Position numbers and translations under genes: made by a program. A model generated the notes under the pieces. That model made no database searches. It was not told the origin of the DNA and was given only the letters and a program-made list of their open reading frames with translations. Shown here one piece after another: positions 60,571 to 64,000 of a DNA stretch of 64,000 nucleotides. Location: contig CM034313.1 of assembly GCA_019925795.1 (NCBI GenBank), positions 28,573,710 to 28,637,709 on the forward strand. The letters are read 5' to 3'. The stretch is from Dendrobium chrysotoxum. Taxonomy: Eukaryota > Streptophyta > Magnoliopsida > Asparagales > Orchidaceae. Numbering within the stretch: position 1 is the stretch's first letter; each line of letters starts with the position of its first letter.

Positions 60571-61508
60571 CAAGGATTTAAAAATCAAACTAGTCCAGGA
60601 TGGACAAAAACCAATTTCTCATCGAATCGGGCTGAATGGACAAAAACCGGCAATTCAATCATTAAACTGGTCCAGGATGGGAAGAACCAACCGGTTCTAT
60701 AATTTTTTTTGTTTTGATTAAATTATAAATAATATACTTTAATTTATTAAATTCTTTTAAAATTTTTAAATATTTATATTAATTATTGAGATTAATTACA
60801 CTATGATATATGCATATCATCTTACAAGATATATTATGTTATAAAAAGTGTGTACTTCACATTATATAAAGAATTAAAAGACAACTATCTCAAACAACCC
60901 TGTGATGTTGGACTAAAAAAGTTGCATTAATATTATGAGTTATAATATGTTTTTGGGCCTAGTTGGGTTGTGAATTTGGGCTTGTTGGGCCGCGAATTTG
61001 AGTTAGTTGAGCGGCAAAGTTTTTTAATTTGTATTATAAATTTGTTATAATGTATATTATATGAATTAATAATATAAAATTTTAATATTATAAATTTCTA
61101 TATTATATTAAATATTATTCTTATTATAAATTAATTATAATGTATATTATAAGAATCTCATTTATTATCACTATAATTAAATGTAAAAATTAATTATAAT
61201 TAAATCATTAGATATTCATAAACTATATGTCTAATAATTTAATTATATTATAGAAATATATTCATCACTTCAATTTAATTAAATTATTTAATAATTTAAT
61301 TATATAAAGAGATAATATATAATGATCTACTAAAAATACGGAGTTTAAATTCTTAAAATTACGAGATTTAAGGTTAGACTGTCATAATTATTATGCTAAT
61401 TTTAATAATTTTTAAAAATATTATTATTTATTAAATCATCTGGTTTGACCCCGACTCGAGCCTTCTCTACCTTCCAATTCATTGCCTGGTTTGATTTTCA
61501 CAACCTTG
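60571..61508. mobile_element. Non-autonomous hAT-like DNA transposon
   Basis: The left end CAAGGATTTAAAAATCAAAC pairs with the right end, whose reverse complement is CAAGGTTGTGAAAATCAAAC. It is flanked by TATAGAAA (60563-60570) and TATAGAAG (61509-61516), an 8-base target duplication with one change, the size made by hAT transposases. The interior is AT-rich and has no transposase. Inside, TTGGGYYGYGAATTTG-like units repeat at 60955-61020. Confidence 0.85.
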
Positions 61509-61516
61509 TATAGAAG

Positions 61517-62576
61517 TAATATAAATACTGAAAATTCAAAATATAAAAATCTTTGAGCAAGGATAATTTAGCAGGCATTACAATTTCATAATGGATTAGA
61601 TCCATTAAAAAGATGTTGGTTGACTGTGCCTACTTAATTGGATATAGATGTAGTTTATTAATCAATTAAGAAAAATATGCTTTCTTTGCTCACAGCTTCA
61701 CTGCGTTTTCTATCTCAACATTTTGCACTTAAAGGGATAACATTCAATTAGCATGTTCTTCTTGCGTCACTTCAAGCTTAGTATGAGAATCTTCAAAAAA
61801 AAATTCTTTATTTTATATTTCTATAACAAGCAACTCATGTGATGCTTTTAGCTTCAATGTCAATTCGTTATATCAATTTTTATCAACATATCAAGCAATC
61901 GTGAGCTTTAAGCACACATTCTAGCTAGGCTTCTAGCTTATCATATCTCTGTCTTCGTCTTCCTTGGAGAGATGACCTTAAGCTACTTTAATTTGAATGC
62001 TCGCATTCCTTTAATACTTACTTTTCTTCAACTTTCGTCTCACTTGTCTTATCACCCACGCCATAGAGAGATGAGAGCATCAATAAAAAATTTTATCAAT
62101 TTTTAAATGAGAAAAGTTATGACCATCCAGTTAAAAAGCACCATACATACAAATAACCAAGCAATATAAATTTACTCAATTAAGTCTCATTATCATTAGA
62201 TAAAGAATTAAATAAAAAAAATGTCCAGAGATTAACTGATCGCTGCTGTACGAGTATTTGCCACCTTGTCACTTAATAGAAGCTAACAACAAGGCCTCAC
62301 AGTCGACCCGGTTTGAATGCACTAACCTTTCAATTTCAAACAATTGAGTGCTTAGCTCTCTCTCATAAAGAGAGGATAACAGCACTGGACAGATAATATA
62401 TAACTAAATTTTTAAATCGACATAAGCCCATATAAGAGTCCTCACTTCTTAGACCCCATCCATTTGTTAGCTTTTTCCGTGCACTTCTTGAAAAGCCTCC
62501 AGTGTCATTACTCTCATTTATTAACATCATGCAAAAATGTTAAGAGGATTCAGCGACTAGAAACATTTAGTGTTCA
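61517..62576. other. Intergenic sequence and 3' flank of the ribosomal protein gene
   Basis: No separate gene recognised. The part nearest 62576 should include the 3' untranslated region of the gene on the minus strand; no clear poly(A) signal was fixed. Confidence 0.5.
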
Positions 62577-63303
62577 CTATAGCAGGTATGTCTCCACAAC
62601 CGTTCTTCCAAACTTCTGCTGAATATCCTTGGGAGTTTCAATCTGCACAAGGACAGGTTCTCCACACAATTAAAATTTTGAAACAAACAAACTGCTCTTA
62701 GATTCATGAAAGCGGTATTGCATCATATCTTACAGCATTTAGTGCTATAAAAAGAGCCTTTATGACATTCAGCGGATTTCTGGAGCCAATAATCTGAAAA
62801 TTAGATCGTTATATTAAGGAGTATAACATAAAATCACCATTACAAAGCAAATTCTGCATCGTTAATGAACGAAGAAATAGGGCCTTCAGGCCACCCATGT
62901 TCATCAGAGATGATCATAATAGATTTTATGGGCATCAAAATAAATGGAATAAAGTCCGTCCTAATTAATTTTTAGTCAAAATATCCTGATGCAAAATTTC
63001 CCGATGAATTCATTTGAAACACTAACCTTAGACTTCACATTGCAAAAGCCTGCCAAATACAAGACAGTTTCAACCGTTTTGACAGCAGCTGACATCCCAC
63101 TTCTCCTTGGACCAGGCCAGAGGTATATCTAAGCAGTTCAAAAAATTTTATGAAAAAATTGTGATTATACCATAAAGTACATAAAAGCAGGAGATGCTAA
63201 GAAGTACCTTGGTTTTGCCGTACTTGGACTGAATAGCATGAGCAATAGTATGCTCTTCATATCGCTCTACATAATGAAGATTCTGGAAACATTTCTCGTA
63301 TGC
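62577..63303 (-). CDS. RPS5: Mitochondrial ribosomal protein S5, last four exons (partial)
   Basis: Minus-strand exons at 63208-63303, 63027-63128, 62734-62793 and 62577-62642 join in frame (32, 34, 20 and 21 codons, then TAG at 62577-62579). All introns (79, 233 and 91 bases) are phase 0 with GT...AG ends. The product includes AYEKCFQNLHYVERYEEHT, KYGKTKIYLWPGPRRSGMSA, ETVLYLAGFCNVKSKIIGSR, NPLNVIKALFIALNA and KFGRTVVETYLL. This is the C-terminal domain of the bacterial-type S5 family. The GRTVVExYLL tail is that of the nuclear-encoded mitochondrial form and not the plastid one. S5 sits on the small subunit and helps decoding accuracy. The N-terminal S5 domain is not visible upstream to 64000, so either a long intron or an incomplete gene copy must be considered. 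There are no stops or shifts in these exons. Confidence 0.9.
63208..63303 (-). other. RPS5: RPS5 exon (fourth from the end)
   Basis: Preceded on the minus strand by AAATATAG and followed by GTACTT. It encodes 32 residues starting AYEKCFQ. Confidence 0.88.
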
Positions 63304-64000
63304 CTATATTTCACAAATCAAATCTTTTCAAAAACATGGATTACACTAAAATCCGCTTAAGCGCTGAATGTGATTATAACAACCTAAAACTTGCCACTCC
63401 AACAAAATAAAATAAAATAAAATACCAAGCAGTCCCCACTTCATCCACAACCAAGCATCATATAATCCAGCAAACCATGAATAGCTTCTCAAATCCTACG
63501 CCATGGAAGCACAGTGCAATTAGTTAGATAACTTTTTATATAGCCACTGTAGTGATTTGACCTAGTTGTAACCCAAATGATCATACTTAAAAGAAATTTT
63601 TTATTTTCAACAAAATGCGATTAAATTGGTCCACAAACTACCTAGTGTTTTCATTTTGACCCTGATTTTTTGATAGGAAATACTTGAGTTCGCAAGCAAT
63701 CCCAAAGGAAATACTTGACTTCGCAAGCAACCATAGCAATAATTGCTCCAAAACAGCGAGAAAAAACAAGAAATCTGAGCAAATCAAACTAGGAACGATA
63801 GATTGCGATCGTGGAAATAAGGCAAAGCAAAACTCAAAGCAAGATACAATCGATCCTCAATTCGAGAAGAGGATCGTCTCTCCCAAATCTCTAGACAAGA
63901 GAGTCTAGAGCCCAAGTCACCAAGAAACCCTAATTGAGAGTAAAACAAAACCTCCTCCTCCCTAATCCTCTCCTCCCCTTTAATACAAAAGCATTTCTAA
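63304..64000 (-). other. Upstream part of the RPS5 locus: intron or 5' leader
   Basis: No further S5 exon is recognised here on the minus strand. From 64000 to about 63880 the minus strand reads GTATTAAAGGGGAGGAG, GGAGGAGGAGG and ATTAGGGTTTCTTGG, which looks like the start region and 5' leader of a plant gene. The plus-strand 74-codon frame at 63684-63908 has no recognised domain and is probably chance. GGAAATACTTGASTTCGCAA is tandemly duplicated at 63676 and 63707 (31-base period). Confidence 0.35.

Noticed and set aside
63684..63908. 74-codon plus-strand frame near the right edge
   Set aside because: No recognisable domain and it starts in a 31-base tandem duplication. The minus strand looks more like a gene leader.

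Overview
This is a gene-poor stretch of a flowering-plant nuclear genome, made almost entirely of decayed and nested transposable elements. The plant origin is shown by Tat-type Ty3-gypsy and SIRE-type Ty1-copia retrotransposons, an RTE-type LINE, a hAT-type element and a split nuclear gene for a mitochondrial ribosomal protein. The long, repeat-rich LTRs fit a large monocot genome (a palm-like genome is my guess), but the species cannot be fixed from the sequence.

Layout. 1-10364: AT-rich, old repeat sequence holding a five-copy degenerate tandem repeat (1-1340), a 5'-truncated LINE (4465-5262) and GTCAAC-rich degenerate repeats (8764-9260). 10365-47427: a nest. The outer layer is a badly decayed Tat-lineage gypsy element (gag, protease, reverse transcriptase, RNase H and second RNase H from about 13700 to 18557), with a 1.1-kb direct repeat at each side (10365-11455 and 46341-47427) that may be its LTRs and an antisense plant-mobile-domain-like pseudogene (38370-42060). 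Into its second RNase H went copia-1 (18558-38316, + strand). Into the gag of copia-1 went a full-length copy of the same family, copia-2 (21094-32948, - strand), with identical 5-base target duplications TAGGA. A 1.3-kb compound inverted repeat lies at 45017-46334.

49111-58697 is a complete but non-coding LTR element (LARD-like, Tat-type primer site, target duplication AGGCT). Its LTRs carry long GC-rich minisatellites, and a solo copia LTR (50115-52086) sits inside the left one. 60571-61508 is a non-autonomous hAT-like element with an 8-base target duplication. The only convincing host gene is at the right edge on the minus strand: the last four exons of nuclear-encoded mitochondrial ribosomal protein S5 (62577-63303).

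The least explained feature is a family of 15-base palindromes, ATCGTCC-N-GGACGAT, often in close pairs. They fill the copia LTRs and also a 550-base block just upstream of the extra ORF of copia-2. A second copia family uses the same design with one paired base change in the arms (ATCGTAC-N-GTACGAT).
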